DNA from: Streptomyces sp. NRRL B-1140
GTDB taxonomy: Bacteria; Actinomycetota; Actinomycetes; Streptomycetales; Streptomycetaceae
Direction of reading: 5' to 3'
Assembly: GCF_001280065.1 (NCBI RefSeq)
Contig: NZ_LGEA01000047.1
Span: 62,001-126,000 of the forward strand
DNA length: 64,000 nucleotides
Made by a program: the position numbers and the translations under genes. Below the pieces are notes generated by a model. The model was not told the DNA's origin. It saw only the letters and a program-made list of their open reading frames with translations, and did no database searches. How positions within the stretch are numbered: position 1 is the first letter of the stretch; the number at the start of each line of letters is the position of its first letter. Below are positions 1-8,570 of the stretch, piece after piece.

Positions 1-660
1 TCGCCCCGCCTCGGTGAGCGCGGGTGTCAACCGGTCCCAGGGGTTGGGCGGTTCGCCGGTCACCGGACCGCAGATGCCCGCTCCGCGCTCGTGCGCGGTG
101 CGCACGGCCAGGGGAACGAGGGCCTCGGGCACGCCGTACACGAGGTGGCACAGCCGCTCGGGCGGTTGCCGTGCGGTCCACGCCGGCCTGCTGAAGGCCG
201 AGACATACGTCGACCAGTGGCCCTCGAAGGTGACGGTCAGGTCGGCGAGGCGGGCGTACCCCGGCGCCGGATGGACCCCGGGGTTGAGGACGACCGTCCC
301 CGCGCCCAGCCTGCGCACCGTCCGCACCAGCCTGCGACAGGCCGGCAGTCCGTCCGCGGTCGCCGTCACCCGGTCCAGGAAACAGCCGTCCGCCGCGTAC
401 CACTCCCGGTGCCGGCGCACGTCCTCCGCGACGTCCGCGGACTCGCGCACCCCGTAGTCGGTGTCGACGTAGCCGAGCAGCCGCGCCCCCGCGGCCCGCA
501 GCGCGTCCGCCGCCGCGATGAACGCCGGGTCGGGCTCCTCGCCCGGCCCGCTCGCCGGATTGAGCACTACACCGTAGGTGCGGGTCGCGCCGGTGATCAG
601 CCGGTGCCAGGCACCGGGGTCCTCGGCCGGATGGACGTACAGCGGGATCAGCAGGCTCAC
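1..660 (-). CDS. Spherulation-specific family 4 (GH135/Sph3-like) protein, cut by left edge
   Basis: Minus-strand frame open from a GTG start (complement 658-660) to the window edge, 220 codons with no stop, so the C-terminus is missing. The translation opens MSLLIPLYVHPAEDPGAWHR and carries the family's barrel-strand landmarks in order: VVLNPASGPG, GYVDTDYG, DGCFLDRVT, VVLNPGVHPAPGY and DLTVTFEGHW. Spherulin-4 proteins include fungal Sph3, a GH135 glycosidase that cleaves alpha-1,4-GalNAc-containing galactosaminogalactan and is needed for its synthesis. No signal peptide is visible, so it may act in the cytoplasm. The start overlaps the epimerase stop (GTGA), which indicates translational coupling. 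Inferred role: trimming or editing the polymer made by this operon. Family assignment is firm; substrate is inferred. Confidence 0.85.
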   Translation of the reverse strand, partial: MSLLIPLYVHPAEDPGAWHRLITGATRTYGVVLNPASGPGEEPDPAFIAAADALRAAGARLLGYVDTDYGVRESADVAEDVRRHREWYAADGCFLDRVTATADGLPACRRLVRTVRRLGAGTVVLNPGVHPAPGYARLADLTVTFEGHWSTYVSAFSRPAWTARQPPERLCHLVYGVPEALVPLAVRTAHERGAGICGPVTGEPPNPWDRLTPALTEAGR

Positions 661-1559
661 GGTGTGCGGCCGCCTTCCCACAGCGCGGTCAGCGCGTCGT
701 CGAGGGAGTGCGCCGGGCGCCAGCCGAGGGCCTGCTCGGCGGCGGAGACGTCGCTGCACTGCCACGACACCTGCGCCGAGCGCGCCGAGCCCGCTGCGCT
801 CGCCGCGCTTTCCTCGATCCGCCCGCGGAAGCCGGCCAGGCCGGCCAGGCGCCGGACCAGGTCGCGCACCGGGACGGCCTCGCCCCCGCCGATGTTGAGC
901 ACGGGCGGCAACGGGCCCGGCGCCGTGGCCGCGAGCACCGCCGCCCGCGCCACGTCACGTACATCGACGAAGTCGCGGTGGGCGGACAGGTCACCGAGCC
1001 GCAGTACCGCCTCCGGGCCGGATCCCGCCTCGCGCAGCAGTGCGGCGATCCGGCCGGGCAGCCCGGTGGGCGGAGCTCCGGGCCCCACCGGATTGCCCAC
1101 CCGCAGCACCACCGCGTCCAGGCCCGAGGCGGTCACCGTGACCGTGCCCGCGAGCTTGGTCGCACCGTAGGGACCGACCGGACGGGTGGGCGCCGACTCC
1201 GTCACCGGGACGTCCGGAGTGCCCGGACCGTACTCGGCGGCCGAACCCAGGTGCACCAGGCGGGCCGCGGGCGCCGCCTCGCGCAGGGCGGCGCACAGCA
1301 CCGCGGGACCGCGGGCGTTGACCTCGGCGAGGGTGACTGCGTCACCGCCGGTCGCGCCCGCGCAGTTGACGACGGTGTCGGGCGCGGCCGACGCGAAGGT
1401 CTTCGCCAGCCGTTCCGGACGGACACGGGCCAGATCGACGTCGACGTCGGCGGCCGGCGACCGGCCACCGCCGATCACCAGCGCGCCCGGCAAGGCGCGC
1501 AGCCGCTCCACGACATGAGCGCCGAGATAGCCGGTGAAGCCCAGGACGAGAATGCGCAT
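657..1559 (-). CDS. NAD-dependent epimerase/dehydratase (extended SDR)
   Basis: 300 aa nucleotide-sugar SDR. The N-terminal Rossmann motif is GFTGYLG (residues 7-13), and the catalytic YxxxK appears as YGATK around residues 150-154 after a Ser/Ala-rich strand (HLGSAAEYG). The length is a little short for GalE (about 330 aa), so the exact reaction (4-epimerase, reductase or dehydratase) cannot be read from sequence alone. It begins 7 bases after the nucleotidyltransferase stop and its own stop overlaps the GH135 start, so it is embedded in the polysaccharide operon. Inferred job: providing or interconverting a UDP- or other NDP-sugar precursor, for example UDP-GlcNAc/UDP-GalNAc, for the glycosyltransferase. 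Confidence 0.85.
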   Translation of the reverse strand: MRILVLGFTGYLGAHVVERLRALPGALVIGGGRSPAADVDVDLARVRPERLAKTFASAAPDTVVNCAGATGGDAVTLAEVNARGPAVLCAALREAAPAARLVHLGSAAEYGPGTPDVPVTESAPTRPVGPYGATKLAGTVTVTASGLDAVVLRVGNPVGPGAPPTGLPGRIAALLREAGSGPEAVLRLGDLSAHRDFVDVRDVARAAVLAATAPGPLPPVLNIGGGEAVPVRDLVRRLAGLAGFRGRIEESAASAAGSARSAQVSWQCSDVSAAEQALGWRPAHSLDDALTALWEGGRTP

Positions 1560-1566
1560 GACGTGC

Positions 1567-2280
1567 TCAGGCTCCCTTGAGCAGCAGCGACTTGCGGGTG
1601 GTGAACTCGGCGTTGGCCCGGTCGTAGTCGTCCGGGCGTCCGATGTCCAGCCAGTATCCGTCGAAGTCGTAGGCGTGCGGCTGGTTGTCGGTCTTGAGCA
1701 GGTCGAGCACCAGCTCGTCGAAACCGAGGGGGAGCCCGGGCGTGTAACCCTCCAACGTGCTGCGGGACAGGCCGTAGACGCCCATGGAGACGCGGTAGTC
1801 CATGCTCGGCTTCTCGGTGAACGCGACGACCCGGCTGGAGTCGGTGGTGAGTACCCCGAAGTCGATGTGCACCTTGCGAGCGTACGTCGCGATGGTCAGC
1901 GGCGCCCCGGACGCCCGGTGCCGGTGCAGGACGTCGGCGTAGTCGAGGTCGGTGAGGACGTCGCCGTTCATCACCAGGAAGGTCTCGGGCAGCCGGTGGC
2001 GCAGGTTGAGCAGCGGTCCCATGGTGCCGAGCGGGCTGTCCTCGGTGGCGTAGTCGACGGTCAGGCCCCACTGGGAACCGTCGCCGACGTAGGCGCGGAT
2101 GATCTCGCCGAGGTGGCCGATGGCGATGGTGCAGCTGGTGAAGCCGGCCGAGGACAGCTGGCGCAGCACGATCTCCAGGATCGCGTGCTGGTCACCGATG
2201 GGCACGAGCGGCTTGGGCAGCGCGGTGGTGTACGGCCGCAGCCGGACGCCCTTGCCTCCCGCCAGGATCACTGCGTGCAT
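1567..2280 (-). CDS. Sugar-phosphate nucleotidyltransferase (RmlA/GlmU-type NTP transferase)
   Basis: 237 aa single-domain NTP transferase. It starts at the ATG giving MHAVILAGGKGVRLRPYT; a longer open frame upstream is only shadow. Visible motifs are the GGKGVRLRPYT nucleotide loop, PKPLVPIG (substrate lysine), the metal-binding aspartate in VMNGDVLTDLDY, and VAFTEKPSMDY. It would convert a sugar-1-phosphate plus NTP to an NDP-sugar and pyrophosphate. There is no left-handed beta-helix, so it lacks the acetyltransferase half of GlmU. It lies between the 4,6-dehydratase and the epimerase in the same operon, forming a three-gene NDP-sugar block. The sugar and nucleotide are not determinable from sequence alone. 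Confidence 0.88.
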   Translation of the reverse strand: MHAVILAGGKGVRLRPYTTALPKPLVPIGDQHAILEIVLRQLSSAGFTSCTIAIGHLGEIIRAYVGDGSQWGLTVDYATEDSPLGTMGPLLNLRHRLPETFLVMNGDVLTDLDYADVLHRHRASGAPLTIATYARKVHIDFGVLTTDSSRVVAFTEKPSMDYRVSMGVYGLSRSTLEGYTPGLPLGFDELVLDLLKTDNQPHAYDFDGYWLDIGRPDDYDRANAEFTTRKSLLLKGA

Positions 2281-2348
2281 GGGGCTCCTCCTTCGTGAAC
2301 GCTTCGTGGACGTGCGCAGACGTGACGGACGAGATCCGCGGTGTGGTG

Positions 2349-3350
2349 TCAGATGTTGTAGATGCCGGTCTTGTACCGGGCGAGGTTGGCCGGGTCGCGG
2401 AAGAACTCCACGGTGGACGCGAGGCCTTCCTCCAGGGTGTGCCCGGGCTGCCAGCCGGTGGCCGCGCCGAGCCGGCTCGCGTCCGCGACCAGCCGCATCA
2501 CCTCGGAGTTGGCCGGGCGGATGCGGGCGGTGTCCTCGCGGACGTCGAGGGCGGTGTCCATCACCTTGCCGATCAGCGCGACCAGGTCGCCGACCGAGAT
2601 CTCCCCGCCGGTCCCGGCGTTGAAGGTACGGCCCACCACCCGCTCGGCCGGTGCGGTCCCGACGGCCAGGAAGGCCTGCGCGGTGTCCTTGACGAAGGTG
2701 AAGTCCCGGGTGGGGCGCAGATCGCCCAGGGTGATCGTGCGTTCTCCGGCCGCGACCTGCCCGATGACGGTGGGGATGACCGCGCGCATCGACTGGCGCG
2801 GCCCGAAGGTGTTGAAGGGCCGCAGCGTGACGACCGGGGTGTCGAAACTGGCGTGGTAGCTGTCGGCCAGCCGGTCCCCGCCCGCCTTCGAAGCGGCGTA
2901 CGGGGACTGGGTGTTGATGGGATGGTCCTCCGTGATGGGCACGGTCTGGGCGGTGCCGTACGTCTCGCTGGTGGAGGTGTGCACCAGCCGGGGCGTGCCG
3001 AGGGCGCGCACGGCTTCCAGCACGTTGAGGGTGCCGGTGACGTTGGTGTCCACGTAGCTGTGGGGGGCCCGGTAGGAGTACGGGATCGCGATCAGGGCGG
3101 CCAGATGGTAGGCGGTCTCGGCGCCCTCGAGGAGGCCGCGGACGGAGCCGGGGTCCCGGACGTCCCCGAGGACGATCTCCACCTGGTCCAGGACGTCCGG
3201 GTGCAGGGTCTCCAGCCAGCCGTAGGAGGAGAAGGAGTTGTACTGGGCCATGGCCCGGACCCGGTGTCCGGAGGCGACCAGCGCCTCGGTGAGGTGCGAG
3301 CCGATGAAGCCCTCGGCTCCGGTGACGGCGGCGAGCGGTGCGGAGGTCAA
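2349..3350 (-). CDS. NAD-dependent 4,6-dehydratase-type SDR (LegB-like)
   Basis: 333 aa extended SDR. The Rossmann motif is VTGAEGFIGSHL, the TSTSETYG strand and YAASK catalytic motif are present, and the pattern AQYNSFSSYGWLETL after the second strand is typical of UDP-GlcNAc/GDP-mannose 4,6-dehydratase-like enzymes annotated as LegB. The start appears to be TTG (complement 3348-3350) with GAAGGGA as ribosome site. It would make a 4-keto-6-deoxy NDP-sugar, which suggests that the polymer or a decorating group could contain a 6-deoxy sugar. The alternative is an epimerase. It lies 54 bases downstream of the membrane protein in the same operon. Confidence 0.85.
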   Translation of the reverse strand: MTSAPLAAVTGAEGFIGSHLTEALVASGHRVRAMAQYNSFSSYGWLETLHPDVLDQVEIVLGDVRDPGSVRGLLEGAETAYHLAALIAIPYSYRAPHSYVDTNVTGTLNVLEAVRALGTPRLVHTSTSETYGTAQTVPITEDHPINTQSPYAASKAGGDRLADSYHASFDTPVVTLRPFNTFGPRQSMRAVIPTVIGQVAAGERTITLGDLRPTRDFTFVKDTAQAFLAVGTAPAERVVGRTFNAGTGGEISVGDLVALIGKVMDTALDVREDTARIRPANSEVMRLVADASRLGAATGWQPGHTLEEGLASTVEFFRDPANLARYKTGIYNI

Positions 3351-3404
3351 CTGCGGTGTCCCTTCGGATGGGTGGGATGTGAGCGGGAAGTGGGGAACGG
3401 GGGC

Positions 3405-4826
3405 TCAGGCGTGCGGTGCGGGCCGTCCGAGCAGCCACAGTGCGCACGCCGACAGACAGAGAGCGGCGGCGCCGCAGCCGAGCGGCAGCGCCAGGGCGGC
3501 GCCCGGTGGCAGATGGAACACGACCACCGCTCCGGCCCCGCCGGCTGCCGTCAGGCAGATCCCGGCCGACGGCCAGGCCGCCCCGAACGCCTGGAGCAGC
3601 AGCGCCGTCCACAGGACGGCGGCGAGCAGCAGCAGGGCGACCGGGTCGGCGCCGGTGAGCAGGGCCGCGGGCAGCAGCGGTGCGAGGTAGGCGAGCAGGC
3701 AGAGGCCGAGGATGCCGGCCGAGCGCAGCAGGAAGGCGGTGGGCGTGGCGGTGGCGCGCAGCGCGGCGACCGACAGTCCCCGGTAGCGGTACAGCAGCCA
3801 CTCCGCGGGCCCCATGCTCAGCGTCAGCACGATCACCGCGTACGGCTCCTCCCGCCCCTCCAGCAGCACCAGCACCCCGGCGGCCAGCCCGAACAGGCCG
3901 TACGGCAGTGACCACAGCAGTCGCGGCCGGGTCGCGCCGGCGGCCGCCGGGACGGCGAGGGCGCCCCGGAGCACCCAGCCGGTGACGGTGAGGGTGGCGA
4001 GCAGCGCCAGCAGGGGAAGCCCGGCCCGGAGCACGGGGCCCGGCTGCCACCACGGCAGGACGGCCGCACCCGCGAGCAGCGGGCTGAGCGCGGCCAGCAG
4101 CAGCCGTTCCCGGCCCAGGACCAGCAGGACACCGGCGGCCGCCAGATACGCGGACTGCGCGGCGGCCACCAGGGTCACCGGTCCGCCGTCGGCGGGCAGC
4201 GCGGCGACCGCCGTGGCCACCGCCGCTCCCGCGGGCGAGCCCGCGAGGAGGGTACGGCCGGCCTCCCGGCGTCCGGCTGTCATCCGCAGGTGCGCGCGGT
4301 GGCCGAGCGCCTGCCCCCACGCCCAGGAGACGAGTCCGGCCACGATGAGAGCGGGGGCGTATCCGCCGGTGTCCCACAAGGGCGCGGCCAGCAGGTAGGC
4401 GAGCCCGGGCAGCGCGAACAGCACGCCCCGCAGCAGACAGCGCAGGGTGTCGGGGCGGCGCCAGGGGTCGGCCGCCGGGGCGGGTTCGGGGAAGGAACGC
4501 GGCACCCGCTCGTACAGGGCGGAGGCGAGGGAGAACAGGTTCGGATGACCGTAGCGTTCGCTGATCACTGAGGCGGACAGTCCCTCCGCCTCCAGCAGCG
4601 CGGCCACCTCATAGGGGTGGACGGCGGGCCCTATGCGGTCGGCGAGTTCGGCGGCGAGCTCACTGACCGCCTGCTCGTCGGGCCCGCTGCGGGGGAGCCG
4701 GATGGCGAGCGTGGCGTCGTCCAGGGCCCAGCGTGGCCGACGGCGGGGCGGGCGGGCGCCGGCCAGCCGGATGGCCAGGGTGTCCTGTTCGGAGCCTCCG
4801 GGTTCGAGGGATATCGGCCCGCTCAC
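3405..4826 (-). CDS. Multi-pass membrane protein of the exopolysaccharide operon
   Basis: 473 aa, GTG start overlapping the glycosyltransferase stop (GTGA), so it is probably translationally coupled to it. Residues 1 to about 125 are soluble and contain two copies of a TLAIRL motif (about residues 16 and 39). The rest is strongly hydrophobic and can hold roughly ten to twelve membrane spans. No family is recognised with confidence. Its position directly after a PelF-like glycosyltransferase is where Pel loci carry PelG, the multi-span partner thought to move the polymer across the membrane, so a transporter or synthase-partner role is inferred. The soluble head is unlike PelG. Sequence homology to PelG is not demonstrated. 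Confidence 0.75.
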   Translation of the reverse strand: MSGPISLEPGGSEQDTLAIRLAGARPPRRRPRWALDDATLAIRLPRSGPDEQAVSELAAELADRIGPAVHPYEVAALLEAEGLSASVISERYGHPNLFSLASALYERVPRSFPEPAPAADPWRRPDTLRCLLRGVLFALPGLAYLLAAPLWDTGGYAPALIVAGLVSWAWGQALGHRAHLRMTAGRREAGRTLLAGSPAGAAVATAVAALPADGGPVTLVAAAQSAYLAAAGVLLVLGRERLLLAALSPLLAGAAVLPWWQPGPVLRAGLPLLALLATLTVTGWVLRGALAVPAAAGATRPRLLWSLPYGLFGLAAGVLVLLEGREEPYAVIVLTLSMGPAEWLLYRYRGLSVAALRATATPTAFLLRSAGILGLCLLAYLAPLLPAALLTGADPVALLLLAAVLWTALLLQAFGAAWPSAGICLTAAGGAGAVVVFHLPPGAALALPLGCGAAALCLSACALWLLGRPAPHA

Positions 4827-6343
4827 AGGGCGAGGCTTCCGGTGCCGTGGACGACGGGGGCGGAGATCCTGACCGTGGTGGTCATGGCCGTCGACTCCTG
4901 TCCGGGGTGGGCCAGCTCCAGATAGACGGACCGAAACGTGTCAATGGTCTGCCGGAGGGTGAACTGCTCGATGACCCGGAGCCGGGCCGCCTCACCCATG
5001 GCCCTGCGCCGCCCGGCGTCCCGCAGCAGCTCCAGCGCCGCCGTCGCCATGGCCTGCGGGTCGCGCGGAGGCACCACCAGGCCGGTGTCCCCCACGGCTT
5101 CGCGCACCCCGCCCACATCGGTGGAGACGGTCGCCCGGCCGCAGGACATGGCCTCGATCAGGGTGAAGGGAAAGCCTTCGCTGATGCTGGAGAGCATCAC
5201 GACGTTCCCGGCGGCGTAGGCGTCCTTGATGTCGTCGACGCGCCCTTCGAAGGTGACGGCGTCGGCGTGTCCGAGTTCGGCCGCCAGCGCTTCGCAGCGT
5301 TCGCGGTAGGCCTCTCCACCCCGTGGCGTCCCTCCGAACAACCGCAGCCGTGCCTGCGGGAGTTCGGCGCGGACCAGGGCGAAGGCCCGGATGAGGGTCT
5401 CGAGGTCCTTGATGGGGTCGACACGGCCAGCCCAGCTCAGGGTGGGGGTGTCCGGCTCGGGCCCGGCCGCCGGGAACGCGGCGGGGTCGACGCCGTTGTA
5501 GACCGTGCGAATCGACTCGGGATCGGCGCCGCCCTCCTCCTCCCACAGCCGGTTGTAGCGGTTGCCGGGCGTGATCAGCGCGGCCCGGCGGTAGCTCTCC
5601 TGGGCGAGCAGCCGGAAGAATCCGAGGATCACGGCCTTCACCGGCCAGCGGTAGGGCGCGGTGCGGTACCCCAGGTAGCGCTCCCGGAGGTAGACCCCGT
5701 GCTCGGTCAGCAGCAGCGGGACGCCGTGGCGTTCGAGGGCGGCGAGTCCGGGCAGGACGGCGACCCCGCCGCTGACCGCGTGCGCGACCCCGGTCTCGGG
5801 AGCCGGGGCGGCCAGCGGGCGCAGGGCGTGTTCCAGCAGGGCGGTCGCGGTGAGCGCGTCGTGCAGGCTGGGCTGTGCCTCGCGCACGGCGAGACCGGGG
5901 CGGGTCCACAGCGCGGTGAGGATCGAGATCGCCCGGTCGCCGCGCAGGAAGGGGCTCAGCGTCCCGTCCGACGCGGCCCGTGCCAGCGTGTACAGGGCGG
6001 GCGCGAAGCCGTCCTCGGCGCGCGGATCGAGCAGCGCGGCCAGGAACCGCTCGTAAGCGGCGGCGAGTCGGTTGCGGAACCTGCCCCGGGGCGGGCGGCC
6101 CTCGGGCGGGGCGCCCCACATCGGGACGGACAGCACGCCGGCGACGTGCGGGGGCAGGTCCCACACGACCGGCTCACGTCCGGTGCCCGTGACGGCGATG
6201 ACGTCGAAGGTGAGGTCGGGCATGCCCTGGACGAGCTGGTCGCACCAGACGCTGACGCCTCCGTGGCTGTGCGGGTAGGTGCCTTCGGTGAGCAGGGTGA
6301 CGCGCGTTGCTTCGGTACGTCGCGCGCCCTGGGGAACGGGCAT
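4823..6343 (-). CDS. PelF-like GT4 glycosyltransferase (DUF3492 + GT4)
   Basis: 506 aa cytoplasmic glycosyltransferase. I chose the ATG at complement 6341-6343, which gives MPVPQGARR; upstream codons in frame overlap the deacetylase gene. The N-terminal half begins with LLTEGTYPHSHGGVSVWCDQ, diagnostic of the DUF3492 domain of PelF. The C-terminal half holds GT-B features: LSWAGRVDPIKDLETLIRAF and the EGFPFTLIEAMSCGR loop (EX7E motif) that binds the nucleotide-sugar phosphate. PelF polymerises the Pel polysaccharide, now regarded as GalNAc-rich, from a UDP-sugar. With an Sph3-like and an Agd3-like protein in the same operon, a GalNAc-type polymer is the likely product. Confidence 0.9.
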   Translation of the reverse strand: MPVPQGARRTEATRVTLLTEGTYPHSHGGVSVWCDQLVQGMPDLTFDVIAVTGTGREPVVWDLPPHVAGVLSVPMWGAPPEGRPPRGRFRNRLAAAYERFLAALLDPRAEDGFAPALYTLARAASDGTLSPFLRGDRAISILTALWTRPGLAVREAQPSLHDALTATALLEHALRPLAAPAPETGVAHAVSGGVAVLPGLAALERHGVPLLLTEHGVYLRERYLGYRTAPYRWPVKAVILGFFRLLAQESYRRAALITPGNRYNRLWEEEGGADPESIRTVYNGVDPAAFPAAGPEPDTPTLSWAGRVDPIKDLETLIRAFALVRAELPQARLRLFGGTPRGGEAYRERCEALAAELGHADAVTFEGRVDDIKDAYAAGNVVMLSSISEGFPFTLIEAMSCGRATVSTDVGGVREAVGDTGLVVPPRDPQAMATAALELLRDAGRRRAMGEAARLRVIEQFTLRQTIDTFRSVYLELAHPGQESTAMTTTVRISAPVVHGTGSLAL

Positions 6344-6440
6344 CGATGTGCTCCACGGCCGAGGAGTGGGGTGGTTCGGGCCGGCCCCGGCCGCCATGCG
6401 GCGGCCAGGACCTACGGTCGGTCTGGGGTGGATGCGCCGT

Positions 6441-8570
6441 TCAGCCGTCTGCGGTGTGACCCACGGGGTCGGTGACGCCCGCGGGGACACGGGTTCGTGG
6501 TGCGGGGCCGGTGGCCGGGGCACGCCCGGCCGCGCTGCCGGTGGCCGCAGCCGTGGCGGACGCCGGCAGGGTGAGGGCGAGCGGCGCACCCCCGGAGGGC
6601 GTCCATCCGGACAGGGCCCCGGCGTACGCCTCGCCGAAGGAGGCCCCGGCGAGCGTGGTGCCGGTGGGCAGGGTCGCGGGGACGGCCAGTCCGTTCGGCG
6701 CGTCGACGGTCACCGTGGTGCCGATGCGGTAGGCGGTGATCTCCCCGGCCCGGAGCGCGGCCTGCCAGTCGGCCCGGCGCCGGAGCTCGACGCCGATGTC
6801 CTTCATCCGCGGGTTCACCACGGGCGTGTTCTCGGCGAACAGTGCCGTGTAGCCGTCCAGGACGCCGTTGAGCACGGGGTAGGCGATGCGGTCCTCGGCC
6901 AGGTTCGACTGGTGGATGAAGTGGGGCTTGGGGTCGTTGGCCAGGACGTGCCCGAGGGCGATCCGGGTCTCCAGCGGGACGATGTGGTCGGCGTAACCGG
7001 TGGCCGGGTCGAGCGGCGCCGGCAGACAGGTGGTGGTGGCCGGGTTGTCCTCGCAGATGCCGCTGCCGCCCTGGGCGCGGCCGGTGTAGATCCAGTTGTA
7101 CTCGTCGACCTGCTCGGCCGCCCGGCCGGCGTTGTAGAAGACGTTCATGGGGTAGCGGGGCACGGTCGTGGCCGGACCGACCCGACGCTGGTCGGGCTCA
7201 CGGGAGTTGTCGGAGCCGAGCCAGGCGATGTCGTTGTCGTCGAGGGCGAGGGCCAGGTTGGGGTTGTCCTGGGGCTGCTGCGGCAGCACCTTCATGCCCG
7301 AGTGCTCACCGGTGACCAACTCGTCGTTCACCAGCGGCAGTCCGGCTCTCTCGCCCCAGACCCGGTTGATGGCGATCTCGTCGGAGATGTCGTTGCGGCT
7401 CATCCACCGGGTGCTGCCGTCGGCGTTGGTCGCGCACTTCCACGGGACCACGGTGGTGTCCTGCACACAGCCGAGGAAGGGGTGCGAGTAGGTGTGGTTG
7501 ATCCAGCGGAACTCGCCCCGCCGTGCGATCAGCCGGTCGGCGAGTGGGTCGGCACCGTTGTTGTCCTCGCGGTGGTCGGCGCTGCCGGCGCCGTTGTAGG
7601 CGAAGTCGAGGGTGAACTTCTTGTCGTTCTGCCAGCCGATGGCGTGGTCGACGTCGGCGGGCGTCATCCGGATCGGGTCCGGTGTCGCGCCGGGGTCCTC
7701 GCAGTCGACGTCGCCGGGGGTGCAGTTGAGCTGGCTGTTCCAGCGGTCGTCGGCGGCGAACACGTCGTCCACGTGGACGGAGAAGTAGTTCCGTGAGGCG
7801 CCCAGGTGCACCCCGCCGGTCATCCACTCCACGATGCCGCGGGCCAGCAGCCGGAACTGCTGCTGGTACTGGTTGTAGACGAAGGTGACGACCAGCTCGC
7901 GCCGCCCGTCGTGCCGGTACTCGCCCACCAGCGTGCCCTTGGTCGTCCGTCCGGGGATCGTCGCTTCCACGTACGGGGTGAAGTCGGCCCCCGCCACGGG
8001 CTTGGACAGGTAGGCGTAACTCTCGCCAATGGCCGGGTCGTTGTCCTCGAAGGGCACGGCCCCGTCGAGGTAGCCGAAGGGGCCGGACCTGCCGGCGGCG
8101 GTCACCTCCGCCCGCTTGCCGTCCATGCTGCCGGAGTAGCCCCCCTGGACCGGGTACTGCAGACCGGCTTCGGGGCGCGCGTAGGTGTAGGCGTCGACCT
8201 GGGGGACGTTGTACGTCCGCTCGTACGCCGCGAGCGCCGCCATCTCGGCGGATCCGGCCGGGAACGGGTTGTCGTTCGGCAGCACCACGGCCTGGAACCT
8301 GGCGCGCGGCCTGCCGTCGACGGTGTCCGCGAGGAAGTCGGCGTCGATCACGGCCCGGCCGGTCTGCGTGAGATCGATCCGGGTGTACGGCGTTCCCGCC
8401 GCAGCCAGTTCGGCGGCTATCGCTTCGGTGGACGGGCCGCCGTCGCTCACCACCAGCACCCGCAGGTCGATGCGGGGCGTGGTGTCGGCGTGCGCCGCGC
8501 CGGCCGGCAGGCCCAGTACGGCGATGAGTGCACTCACCGTGAGCACGGTGGTGCGAAAGGTCCGCTTCAT
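6441..8570 (-). CDS. Secreted Agd3-like polysaccharide deacetylase (CE18-type), first gene of operon
   Basis: 709 aa. A signal peptide (residues 1-28, ending GAAHA) precedes a flavodoxin-like beginning (RIDLRVLVVSDGGPSTEAI). The deacetylase core shows NYFSVHVDDVF (H266, D268, D269) and WINHTYSHPFLGC, where H359 and H363 supply the HxxxH metal site. This layout (long N-terminal region, then a metal-dependent NodB-like barrel, then a C-terminal beta domain) and length match Agd3, the Aspergillus galactosaminogalactan deacetylase that founded CE18. Predicted role: N-deacetylating GalNAc in the exported polymer to make it cationic and adhesive. It is the promoter-proximal gene, with GGGGAGGGG as ribosome site. 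Assignment is by motif and context. Confidence 0.82.
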   Translation of the reverse strand: MKRTFRTTVLTVSALIAVLGLPAGAAHADTTPRIDLRVLVVSDGGPSTEAIAAELAAAGTPYTRIDLTQTGRAVIDADFLADTVDGRPRARFQAVVLPNDNPFPAGSAEMAALAAYERTYNVPQVDAYTYARPEAGLQYPVQGGYSGSMDGKRAEVTAAGRSGPFGYLDGAVPFEDNDPAIGESYAYLSKPVAGADFTPYVEATIPGRTTKGTLVGEYRHDGRRELVVTFVYNQYQQQFRLLARGIVEWMTGGVHLGASRNYFSVHVDDVFAADDRWNSQLNCTPGDVDCEDPGATPDPIRMTPADVDHAIGWQNDKKFTLDFAYNGAGSADHREDNNGADPLADRLIARRGEFRWINHTYSHPFLGCVQDTTVVPWKCATNADGSTRWMSRNDISDEIAINRVWGERAGLPLVNDELVTGEHSGMKVLPQQPQDNPNLALALDDNDIAWLGSDNSREPDQRRVGPATTVPRYPMNVFYNAGRAAEQVDEYNWIYTGRAQGGSGICEDNPATTTCLPAPLDPATGYADHIVPLETRIALGHVLANDPKPHFIHQSNLAEDRIAYPVLNGVLDGYTALFAENTPVVNPRMKDIGVELRRRADWQAALRAGEITAYRIGTTVTVDAPNGLAVPATLPTGTTLAGASFGEAYAGALSGWTPSGGAPLALTLPASATAAATGSAAGRAPATGPAPRTRVPAGVTDPVGHTADG

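Noticed and set aside
1567..4377. 936-aa minus-strand open frame
   Set aside because: Only its last 237 codons are a gene (nucleotidyltransferase). The rest is Arg/Pro/Gly-rich shadow of the dehydratase and membrane-protein genes.
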